From: Treponema sp.
GTDB taxonomy: Bacteria; Spirochaetota; Spirochaetia; Treponematales; Treponemataceae
Reading direction: 5' to 3'
Length of the DNA: 41,844 nucleotides
Assembly: GCA_016293495.1 (NCBI GenBank)
Contig: JAEDED010000020.1
Coordinates: 1-41,844, forward strand
Position 1 is the first letter of the stretch. The number at the start of each line of letters is the position of its first letter. This document shows, in pieces, positions 34,566 through 40,905 of the stretch. The notes under the pieces are model-generated. The model was not told the DNA's origin. It did not search any database and saw only the letters and a list, made by a program, of their open reading frames with translations. A program made the translations under genes and the position numbers.

Positions 34566-35209
34566 GATGTACCTTTGATCCATTTGGCATTGACTCAATG
34601 ATTTATACGGTAAAGCAAGTCTTTGCTGAATACCCGACGATTAGTTATGATGACAAAACCCACAAAGTATTTTATAATTTGAGTGCAAGTGAGCTTCAGC
34701 GGGAAGATTCAAAACTTGGAACTTTTTTACGCTATCTGGAAACAAACAGACCCAATGACGGCTTTACCAATTTGATTTCAAAAGAAGTCGAAAGTATAAA
34801 GCACAGTACAAAGTGGAGAAAAGAGTATATGACAATTAATGATTGGATAAGAGATGAGCTAGAAAAAGGAATAGCGGCAGGAATTGAAGAACGCTGGGAA
34901 ACTGAAGTTGAAAAACGCATGGAAGCCGAAGTTGCAAAAGAAGTCGAAAAACGCATGGAAACTGAAGTTGCAAAAGAAGTCGAAAAGCGCATGGAAACTG
35001 AAGTTGCAAAAGAAGTTGAAAAACGCATGGAAACTGAAGTTGCAAAAGAAGTTGAAAAACGTATGGAAGTCGAAAAAGAACTCAAAAACCGCAAAGAAAC
35101 CATCCGTAATATCGTAAAAGAAATGATAAAAAACAACATCGACTTCAATACAATTTCCTCAATAACAAAACTTTCAAAAGACGAAATCCTAACTATTCAA
35201 TCTTCCTGA
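34553..35209 (+). pseudogene. Rpn/PD-(D/E)XK transposase-family protein, 5' truncated
   Basis: The frame opens only after TAA 34550-34552 with HERYRCTFDPFG and then IYTVKQVFAEYPTISYDDKT. This is the middle of the Rpn-type PD-(D/E)XK nuclease/transposase family (ERYRCTFDPFG---PIYTF). The N-terminal nuclease core, with the catalytic D and E-x-K, is missing. ATG 34598 could start a 203-aa product. The C-terminal half is a long charged coiled coil of 12-residue repeats (EVAKEVEKRMET), ending in the family's usual MIKNNIDFNTISSITKLSKD tail. It is a remnant of a mobile or recombination-promoting nuclease gene. Confidence 0.7.
34904..35071 (+). repeat. 36-bp tandem repeat inside the Rpn remnant
   Basis: Four and a half units start at 34904, 34940, 34976, 35012 and 35048. 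Each encodes EVxKEVEKRME-type heptads. Unit identity is high, differing at a few third positions (GTC/GTT, AAA/AAG), so the array is young and can change copy number by slippage. Confidence 0.9.
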
Positions 35210-35229
35210 AATTCATTAAAATATTCTGC

Positions 35230-36141
35230 ATGAAACACGCAATGCAAAAATTACAGGAAGACGCTAAAAAGTTCGGACCACTTTGTGTTGGTCTTGATAC
35301 TGATCCTTCCTACATTCCAGAAAACATTATCAAAAATTATTCGTCAGCTGCAGAAGCTGTTCTCGCTTACAATCTGGCTTTGATTGAAAGAATCAAAAAA
35401 GACCAGAGTGCATGCTGCTTTAAGATTCAGGTTGCTTACTACGAAGCAATGGGACTTAAAGGAATGGAAGTGTATGCAAAAACAGTTAAGGCTGTCCGCG
35501 ACGCAGGCTTTATTGCCATCAGCGATATCAAACGCGGCGACATTGCTGCAACAGCCGGAGCTTATGCCCGTGCCCACTTTACCGGTGACTTTGAAACAGA
35601 CATCATCACAATCAATCCTTACATGGGATTCGATACATTAAAACCTTTCACAGAATACACAACAGCTGAAAAGGGTTCCAAAGCAATGTTCGTTCTTTTA
35701 AGAACATCTAACCCTGGAATGGTTGATATCGAACAGCAGGAACTCAAAGACGGCGGCCGTGTTCTTGACCGTGTCGGTAACGAACTTAACAACATTCTTT
35801 CAGAAAGCAAAAAAGAATACACAGACGAAACCTGTTCACCAGTAGGTGCAGTAGTTGGTTGTACAGAAGAAAGTGATGCTCGCGCTCTCCGCGATGCATA
35901 TCCCGAAATTTTCTTCTTGATTCCAGGATACGGTGCTCAGGGTGGTGCTGCAAAAATCTGTGGAATCCTTTTGGAAAAATGTGGCGGTACAGTAAACTCA
36001 AGCCGCGGTATTTTGTGTGCATGGAAAAAAGATGCAAGCCTCGAAGAAAAACGCAATGCCGGCACACTTTCAATGGACGACATCATCAACGCAAGTGCAA
36101 AAGCTGCAATCGATTCCAAAACTGAATTGATGAATTTCTAG
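35230..36141 (+). CDS. pyrF: orotidine 5'-phosphate decarboxylase (PyrF type 2)
   Basis: 303 aa; last step of UMP synthesis. LCVGLDTDPSYIPENI at the N-terminus and AISDIKRGDIAATAGAYA (catalytic Lys near 101) are typical of the long OMPdecase type 2. FFLIPGYGAQGGAAK is the phosphate-binding end. No ribosome binding site precedes the ATG. A TAAAAT hexamer ends 7 bases before it, the same geometry as at purL, so a leaderless mRNA is possible. It is followed 11 bases later by the fused pyrK-pyrD gene, forming a pyrimidine operon. Confidence 0.93.
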   Translation: MKHAMQKLQEDAKKFGPLCVGLDTDPSYIPENIIKNYSSAAEAVLAYNLALIERIKKDQSACCFKIQVAYYEAMGLKGMEVYAKTVKAVRDAGFIAISDIKRGDIAATAGAYARAHFTGDFETDIITINPYMGFDTLKPFTEYTTAEKGSKAMFVLLRTSNPGMVDIEQQELKDGGRVLDRVGNELNNILSESKKEYTDETCSPVGAVVGCTEESDARALRDAYPEIFFLIPGYGAQGGAAKICGILLEKCGGTVNSSRGILCAWKKDASLEEKRNAGTLSMDDIINASAKAAIDSKTELMNF

Positions 36142-36152
36142 GAGAAATTAAG

Positions 36153-38006
36153 ATGAGTGAAACAAAAGACTGTCAGGGAAACACAATACCCGTTTACGCA
36201 AAAGGAACTATAGCAAGCTGTGGCACTGTTTCTGGTGCCGTTCCAGAAAACAGCGTTTATTCATTAAAGGTGAAATTAACAGCAAAGGAAAAATCATTTC
36301 CAAAGCCAGGGCAGTTTTACATGATCCGTGCTACAAAGGGAAAAACTCTTTTGGGCCGCCCGATCAGTGTGTTCCACTCAGAAATCTCAAAACCAAATAA
36401 AGAAAATCAAAAACTCAGTGACGGTCAGATTGAATTCCTTATTCTCAAAAAAGGAAAGGGAACAGAAGAACTTTGCTCACTCGAAAAAGCAGACAAGGTA
36501 GACATCCTCGGTCCGCTCGGAAATATTTTTCCAAAACCAAAATCGGCAAAAGCAAAAAAAGCAGGCGATAAAAATTCCTCAAAACCAAAAATCTGTATCA
36601 TCGGCGGTGGAATCGGCGTTGCTCCGGTTGCAGGTTTTGCAGAATCACTTGAACCAAAATCTTATGACTTCTATGCCTGCTTCAAATCAGGAAAGTACGG
36701 CGTAAAAAATATCAAGGCTTCAAAACTTGTTGTAACAACAGACGACGGCTCAGTCGGCATTAAGGGAATGTTACCAGACGCCCTCGATGCTGCAAAAATC
36801 AAAGCCGCAGGTTATTCTGTTATTTATGCCTGCGGCCCGACACCAATGCTTGCATACGTAAAAAAGATTGCAGAAGAAGCAGGCGTAAAATGCTGGCTCA
36901 GCATGGAATCTAAAATGGCGTGCGGAATGGGCGTGTGTCTCGGCTGTACAATCGAAACAACAGAAGGCTACAAACGCTGCTGTAAAGACGGACCTGTTTT
37001 TGACGGAACAAAATTAATCTTTAACAAACCTTCCGCTCCTTCCCCACAGGTAATCGAAGCACGCAAAAATAAAAAAGTAAAACCAGACTTGAGCGTAAAA
37101 ATCAAAGACGTTGTATTCCCAAATCCTGTAATCGGAAGTTCAGGAACCTTCGGTTTTGGTGTTGAATACAAAGACGTTTTCGATGTAAACAAGCTTGGTG
37201 GAATTTCAAGCAAAGGTCTTACACTTGAACCTCGTCAGGGAAACAGCGGAATCAGAATCTGGGAAACACCATCAGGCCTTATGAATTCCATCGGACTTCA
37301 GAATCCCGGCATTCCTCACTTTATCGAACACGAACTTCCTGCAATGTTAAAGCTCAAACCTGTGACAATTGCAAACCTTTCAGGTTCAACTCTCGAAAGC
37401 TATGTTGAAGGCGCAAAGCTTCTTGATAAAACTAAAGTTCCAGTTATCGAACTTAACATCTCATGCCCTAACGTAAGTGCAGGCGGTGCAGCATTCGGAA
37501 TGAGCTGCTCAACAGCAGGCGAAATCACAAAAGCAATTCGCGCCGTAACAAAAAAGCCACTTATCGTAAAACTTACACCACAGGCATCAGACGTCGTAGG
37601 AATTGCCCTTGCATGTATCGAAGCCGGCGCTGACGGAATCAGTTTGTGTAACTCATTCCAGGGTGTTGCAATCGACATCGAAAAAGGCCGCCCTGTATTT
37701 GATAAAGTAAAGGCAGGCTTTGGAGGACCGGCTGTTCGTCCAATTGCGGTTCGCTTGGTTTACGAAGTGTGCTCGGCAATCGCAAAACTGCCGAAGGAAA
37801 AACAGGTGCCGATAATCGGAATCGGTGGCGTTGCAACCTGGGAAGACGCAGTTGAGTTCATTATGGCAGGAGCTACAGCTGTTCAGGTTGGAACAAATAC
37901 TTTTGCAAATCCAAATACAATGGTAGAAATCGTTGACGGCCTTAAGTCATTTATGGCAAGAAAAGGATTTAAGACAATCGAAGACTTCAGAGGTTGTGCG
38001 CTGTAG
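36153..38006 (+). CDS. pyrD: fused dihydroorotate dehydrogenase: PyrK electron-transfer part plus PyrD type 1B
   Basis: 617 aa. Residues about 15-285 are PyrK: the FAD-binding barrel with GRPISVFHSE, the NAD-binding CIIGGGIGVAPVAGFAE and YACGPTPMLAYVKK, and the [2Fe-2S] site in MACGMGVCLGCTIETTEGYK. Residues about 305-610 are class 1B PyrD: NPVIGSSGTFGFGVEY, NSIGLQNPGIPHFI and VIELNISCPNVSAGG with the catalytic Cys at 438, then IIGIGGVATWEDAVEFIMAG. Electrons pass from dihydroorotate via FMN and the cluster to NAD. PyrK and PyrD are usually separate genes. AGGAGA precedes the start. Confidence 0.93.
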   Translation: MSETKDCQGNTIPVYAKGTIASCGTVSGAVPENSVYSLKVKLTAKEKSFPKPGQFYMIRATKGKTLLGRPISVFHSEISKPNKENQKLSDGQIEFLILKKGKGTEELCSLEKADKVDILGPLGNIFPKPKSAKAKKAGDKNSSKPKICIIGGGIGVAPVAGFAESLEPKSYDFYACFKSGKYGVKNIKASKLVVTTDDGSVGIKGMLPDALDAAKIKAAGYSVIYACGPTPMLAYVKKIAEEAGVKCWLSMESKMACGMGVCLGCTIETTEGYKRCCKDGPVFDGTKLIFNKPSAPSPQVIEARKNKKVKPDLSVKIKDVVFPNPVIGSSGTFGFGVEYKDVFDVNKLGGISSKGLTLEPRQGNSGIRIWETPSGLMNSIGLQNPGIPHFIEHELPAMLKLKPVTIANLSGSTLESYVEGAKLLDKTKVPVIELNISCPNVSAGGAAFGMSCSTAGEITKAIRAVTKKPLIVKLTPQASDVVGIALACIEAGADGISLCNSFQGVAIDIEKGRPVFDKVKAGFGGPAVRPIAVRLVYEVCSAIAKLPKEKQVPIIGIGGVATWEDAVEFIMAGATAVQVGTNTFANPNTMVEIVDGLKSFMARKGFKTIEDFRGCAL

Positions 38007-38066
38007 GGTGAGAGATTTCGAAAGTCGGAATTAATCAACTGGGATTTAGTTCAATAGAGCCAATGG

Positions 38067-38348
38067 TTAAGCTAGGCAGGCAACTTTTACGTTCAAAGGT
38101 TTGCTTTGCATAGCTTGCCATAAGGTAAGTTTCATCTGCATAGTCATCCAGCTTTCTGGGCTTGTATTTGTGGCTTTTGCAATTCGAAGAGCCATCTCCG
38201 GGCTTAAGGCAGATTTTTCATTTACAAATTCAGAAAGAGTTTTTCTTGTAACACCGAGCATCTTTGCTGCATCTGTAATATTTATTCCAAGTGGTTCAAG
38301 TACATCTTTTAAGAAAACTTCACCTGGATGTACAGGCTTTCTTGTCAT
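38067..38348 (-). CDS. higA: HigA-type antitoxin
   Basis: 93 aa Xre-family antitoxin: KPVHPGEVFLKDVLEPLGIN, then ITDAAKMLGVTRKTLSEFVN and SPEMALRIAKATNTSPESWM. The VHPGE opening and SPESW are HigA hallmarks. It binds HigB and represses the operon through the palindrome upstream of higB. It starts 9 bases after the higB stop. The order toxin first, antitoxin second is normal for hig. Confidence 0.94.
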   Translation of the reverse strand: MTRKPVHPGEVFLKDVLEPLGINITDAAKMLGVTRKTLSEFVNEKSALSPEMALRIAKATNTSPESWMTMQMKLTLWQAMQSKPLNVKVACLA

Positions 38349-38357
38349 AATGCCCTC

Positions 38358-38636
38358 CTAGTGATAATCCTGGTAATCGACAAGAACTGCATCTTGTCCT
38401 TCAAAATAAAATGTAACCCGCCAGTTTCCATTTACGGTAACTGACCACATATCCTTCTCTTGTCCTTGCAATTGATGTAGTCTATAACCAGGCAAGTTCA
38501 TATCCTGTGGATTTACACTTGCATCAAGACGGTCTAAAATTCGTCCAAGTTTAGAGGAATGTTCCGGGATAATACCCGCTTTACTACCTGTCTCGAAAAA
38601 ATCTTTAAGACCTTTGTGTCTCCATGATTTAATCAT
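38358..38636 (-). CDS. higB: HigB-type toxin (mRNA interferase)
   Basis: 92 aa RelE-superfamily toxin. MIKSWRHKGLKDFFETGSKA, IPEHSSKLGRILDRLDASVN, QDMNLPGYRLHQLQGQEKDM and WSVTVNGNWRVTFYFEGQDA give a complete HigB with the DYQDYH end. It cleaves mRNA on ribosomes. The frame is intact, unlike the YafQ-type toxin at the other end of the window. Confidence 0.94.
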   Translation of the reverse strand: MIKSWRHKGLKDFFETGSKAGIIPEHSSKLGRILDRLDASVNPQDMNLPGYRLHQLQGQEKDMWSVTVNGNWRVTFYFEGQDAVLVDYQDYH

Positions 38637-38645
38637 AATTTATCC

Positions 38646-38665
38646 CGTTACGCGTAACGTGTCAA
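38646..38665 (-). promoter_or_regulatory. higBA operator and promoter
   Basis: CGTTACGCGTAACG (38646-38659) is a perfect 14-bp palindrome. It abuts a minus-strand TTGACA (38660-38665), so a bound HigA dimer would cover the promoter spacer. The best -10 at 17-bp spacing (TAAATT) touches the higB ATG, which would leave no leader, so the true -10 is uncertain. Confidence 0.65.
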
Positions 38666-38741
38666 GTTACATTGGTATGGTACATTATTTTGTGAATTTA
38701 CATTGAGTGGTTTGGCAAAGGGAATTTTTTGCTTGTTAAAT

Positions 38742-38778
38742 GGTATCTCCTAAGTGGTAGTTGTTAATTATAGATACC
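38742..38778. repeat. GGTATC-ended hairpin repeat, copy 2
   Basis: GGTATCT and AGATACC form a 7-bp stem around 23 bases; TTTTTG follows on the + strand. Its reverse complement shares ends and core with 34528-34565. It may act as a terminator facing right. Confidence 0.45.
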
Positions 38779-38880
38779 TTTTTGTTTTGAAATTTTCGGT
38801 TATTTTGGGGAAAAGTAGCTTTTTTTCACTTACCAGAATACTTGACAACTATACTAAGTTCGGCGTAGTTCCAGCTTTAT

Positions 38881-38902
38881 CAATTTCGTTATAACGAAAT
38901 TG
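38881..38902. promoter_or_regulatory. 22-bp perfect palindrome at the -35 of sRNA-A
   Basis: CAATTTCGTTA followed by its exact complement. The right end overlaps the first three bases of the -35 (TTGACG). It is a likely operator. The second sRNA promoter at 39286 has no such palindrome. Confidence 0.7.
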
Positions 38903-38928
38903 ACGGTAAAATGGATCTATGGTATATT
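38900..38928 (+). promoter_or_regulatory. promoter of sRNA-A
   Basis: TTGACG-N17-TATATT. The same elements with the same spacing recur at sRNA-B. Confidence 0.8.
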
Positions 38929-38934
38929 AAAAAT

Positions 38935-39022
38935 AAAGGAAGCGCCCGACTCCGTCGGTCGTCTCCACAGTTCGAACAGAAAGCCGTCCTAAAGTGGGTA
39001 CTGAAAGGGCGGCTTTATTTTT
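38935..39022 (+). ncRNA. sRNA-A, candidate RNA antitoxin
   Basis: An RNA of about 88 nt is defined by the upstream promoter and an intrinsic terminator: GCCGTCCT pairs with AGGGCGGC (38983-38990, 39006-39013), then a T-rich tail. It has no ORF. Its 5' block (38938-38968, starting GGAAGCGCCCGACTCC) is identical over 31 bases in sRNA-B and includes the hairpin CCGAC-TCC-GTCGG. The terminator overlaps the end of the 32-codon hydrophobic ORF on the other strand. The middle (CGAACAG, then AAGCC) resembles the antisense of that ORF's ribosome binding region (CGAACA and AAGCCTCCC at 39109-39133). It could therefore pair with the toxin mRNA at both ends. Confidence 0.7.
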
Positions 39023-39120
39023 TACTCTTTATTATTTTTATAATATGAGAGCACTGCAATAACTGTCATAATTAGCGTAGCAACGCAAGTTACTAACGCA
39101 ATAATTTCCGAACAAGTCAT
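39022..39120 (-). CDS. 32-aa hydrophobic peptide, candidate type I toxin
   Basis: ATG 39120 has an excellent ribosome binding site (GGGAGG, 7 nt). The peptide begins MTCSEIIALVTCVATLIMTV and ends SYYKNNKE: one membrane helix (about residues 5-26) and a charged tail, the build of Fst, TisB and similar membrane-acting type I toxins (Fst is 33 aa). It has its own promoter (39208-39236). Its stop codon lies in the terminator tail of the convergent sRNA-A, and on the minus strand the same stem followed by TTTCTG can end the toxin mRNA. The predicted mRNA is about 215 nt with an 80-nt structured leader. No homology was checked. Confidence 0.65.
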   Translation of the reverse strand: MTCSEIIALVTCVATLIMTVIAVLSYYKNNKE

Positions 39121-39168
39121 ATGCAAGCCTCCCTTCATCAAATTTCGACATACAGTCGATTGAGTCCG

Positions 39169-39198
39169 GGAGACGCCGCCTGGGAATCAGGCACTTCC
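39169..39198 (-). repeat. third copy of the sRNA 5' block, in the toxin mRNA leader
   Basis: Read on the minus strand it begins GGAAGTGCCTGATTCC and ends GCGTCTCC. It matches the start of both sRNAs with pyrimidine exchanges and keeps an equivalent hairpin (GCCTG-ATTCC-CAGGC). All three transcripts of the locus thus begin with the same structured motif near their predicted 5' ends. Confidence 0.6.
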
Positions 39199-39207
39199 AA
39201 TAAATGA

Positions 39208-39236
39208 ATTATAACACATTTTGTGTATAGTATCTA
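39208..39236 (-). promoter_or_regulatory. promoter of the hydrophobic peptide gene
   Basis: Minus-strand TAGATA-N17-TATAAT, with TG just before the -10. An inverted repeat ACACA-TTT-TGTGT lies in the spacer. It predicts transcription from about 39200. Confidence 0.6.
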
Positions 39237-39285
39237 TATGTAGAGTATGATTTTTGGTTTGATGTACCTAACGGTTTTCTGAAAA

Positions 39286-39314
39286 TTGACGGTGGCTGGA
39301 AATTGTGGTATATT
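39286..39314 (+). promoter_or_regulatory. promoter of sRNA-B
   Basis: TTGACG-N17-TATATT, the same hexamers and spacing as sRNA-A, with a different spacer sequence. Confidence 0.8.
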
Positions 39315-39320
39315 AGAAGA

Positions 39321-39410
39321 ACGGAAGCGCCCGACTCCGTCGGTCGTCTCCACGTTGTTGTACAAAGGCTGCCCTGTGCTTGTGGAAAACTTAGGGCGGC
39401 CTTATTTTTT
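39321..39410 (+). ncRNA. sRNA-B, second copy of the antitoxin-like RNA
   Basis: About 90 nt. The 31-base block 39323-39353 is identical to sRNA-A. The middle (GTTGTTGTACAA) differs. The terminator stem GGCTGCCCT/AGGGCGGCC (39367-39375, 39393-39401) preserves pairing with changed bases, and the tail TTATTTTTTACTC is shared. The conserved ends and different centre suggest an RNA family whose centre decides the target. Confidence 0.7.
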
Positions 39411-39459
39411 ACTCTTTATTATTTTCTCTACTATAAATTTCCGCTAACACCGTAGCAAC
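39409..39459 (-). pseudogene. remnant of a second toxin ORF convergent with sRNA-B
   Basis: The minus frame reads VATVLAEIYSRENNKE then TAA. It shares the VAT block and the NNKE ending with the 32-aa peptide and sits at the same place relative to its sRNA. Upstream the frame stays open (FKNVIKKDIVKH), but no start codon with a ribosome binding site is seen and the hydrophobic core is shortened. Either a decayed toxin or a different short peptide. Confidence 0.35.
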
Positions 39460-39517
39460 ATGTTTTACAATGTCTTTTTTGATGACATTTTTGAAATTTC
39501 TGCACTTTTCAGAATGC

Positions 39518-39546
39518 TTGACATTTTTTTTTTTTTGTCATTCTAA
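39518..39546 (+). promoter_or_regulatory. SIR2-gene promoter with T13 spacer tract
   Basis: TTGACA (39518-39523), then thirteen T and GTCA (17 bases), then TTCTAA (39541-39546). The -10 match is weak, but the homopolymer occupies most of the spacer. Slippage would change the -35/-10 distance. Confidence 0.45.
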
Positions 39547-39549
39547 AAA

Positions 39550-40905
39550 GTGTGCGCGAAAATTAATGTAGCATTTTTCTTTGGGGCTGGGGCAGAATGC
39601 GATTTTGGCCTTCCAAATGGACTTGAATACTTACAAAATACTATTTTTCTCAATAAAGATAATATTAATCCAATCGTAAATAAATTTTCAAAGACAGATT
39701 TAAAATTAGCAAATTATTTATTTTCTTCAGATGACAGCATATACAAACATATTTTAGGAAAGGCTTGTTTTCATTATTTACAAAAAATTAACAATCCTGA
39801 AGCTGATATAGAAAAAAGATGTTTGTTATTTTTAAAAGAGGAAGATATAAAAGAACTCAGAGATAAAATTGATAATACTGATTACATATTGACAGATAAG
39901 GATAAAAAAGAAAAGGAAGATATTTTAAAAGAGTTCAAAAAAAAGTTAAAAAATTATAAAGATAAGAATGATGAAAACTTTTGGACTCATTCATTCTTAA
40001 AAAAAATCTGTTTAAAATCCTTAAAAGATGTTAATTATGCAGGAATCTTAGACAAATATTTTTATACGATAAATAATCCTGTAAAATATGGCCCAAGAAA
40101 GTTCAGTAAGCTCGTTAATTATTATTGGGCATGTTATTTTTGTATTGTTCAAAAAATTGTTGAAAACTTTGATAAAAAAGATGAATTAAAGGAATATAAA
40201 AATTCTGCGGAAATTGACTATGGAAAAATTGTAAACAATTTACAGGATTTTACTAAAAAACTTTATAGGCTTAATCAAGAAAGTTCAAAATTAAAAAACA
40301 GTCAAATAGAAAATTCATATTACTATCTTATAAATCAAAAGCTGGAAAATCAAAAGTATGTAAATCAAGGAATTTTGACAACAAATTATTTTAATTTTGT
40401 TGAACAAATAAAGGTAAAGGAAAACGGAAAATACGCATATCTTAATGGACGATTAGATTATTTTGAAATTCCGCAGCTGTTAGAAGTTAGAAATTTGCAA
40501 AAAGATAATGTTCCATCTGATAAGCTATTTTTTCCATTTATTTTTGGCCAGTCATTCGTAAAACCAATAGTACATCAAAAACAGATTGAAGAATTTGCAA
40601 AAATTCCAGCGATTTTAGAGAACGCCGATTGTCTTGTGATTCTGGGATTTGCAATTAATGAAGATGATAATCATGTAAATTCTTATTTGCATGATTATGC
40701 CAGTCAAAAAAACAAGAAAATAATTTTTGTTTCTACGGAAGAAGGAAAAGAAGTTCTTGAAAGTGTTAAAACAAGATTACGACTTGAGAATAGTGACAAT
40801 ATAAAAATAGTAAACGTTAAAAAGAATAATGAAAATTATGATAACAAAGAAACTGTTGCAGAAATATTTAAGGCAATAGATGAAATAAAAGAGGGTGAAA
40901 AATGA
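39550..40905 (+). CDS. SIR2-like domain protein, probable phage-defence effector
   Basis: 451 aa. NVAFFFGAGAECDFGLPNG is the nucleotide-binding GAG-x-S/E loop of SIR2-like proteins. GILTTNYFNFVE supplies the TTNY motif with the catalytic Asn. YLNGRLDYFE stands where LHG--D is usual, so the His is replaced by Asn. NADCLVILGFAINEDDNHVN is the C-terminal Rossmann strand. A charged helical insert fills about residues 75-240. Such SIR2 proteins destroy NAD+ during phage infection in several defence systems. GTG 39550 is the only nearby start and lacks a ribosome binding site, so the start is uncertain. The gene is very AT-rich and sits in an accessory region. Confidence 0.7.
   Translation: MCAKINVAFFFGAGAECDFGLPNGLEYLQNTIFLNKDNINPIVNKFSKTDLKLANYLFSSDDSIYKHILGKACFHYLQKINNPEADIEKRCLLFLKEEDIKELRDKIDNTDYILTDKDKKEKEDILKEFKKKLKNYKDKNDENFWTHSFLKKICLKSLKDVNYAGILDKYFYTINNPVKYGPRKFSKLVNYYWACYFCIVQKIVENFDKKDELKEYKNSAEIDYGKIVNNLQDFTKKLYRLNQESSKLKNSQIENSYYYLINQKLENQKYVNQGILTTNYFNFVEQIKVKENGKYAYLNGRLDYFEIPQLLEVRNLQKDNVPSDKLFFPFIFGQSFVKPIVHQKQIEEFAKIPAILENADCLVILGFAINEDDNHVNSYLHDYASQKNKKIIFVSTEEGKEVLESVKTRLRLENSDNIKIVNVKKNNENYDNKETVAEIFKAIDEIKEGEK

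Noticed and set aside
34904..35071. Regular repeats considered as a CRISPR array
   Set aside because: Units are contiguous 36-bp coding repeats without spacers.
34732..35148. Minus-strand frame rich in Phe/Ser repeats
   Set aside because: It is the mirror of the 36-bp coding repeats of the Rpn remnant.
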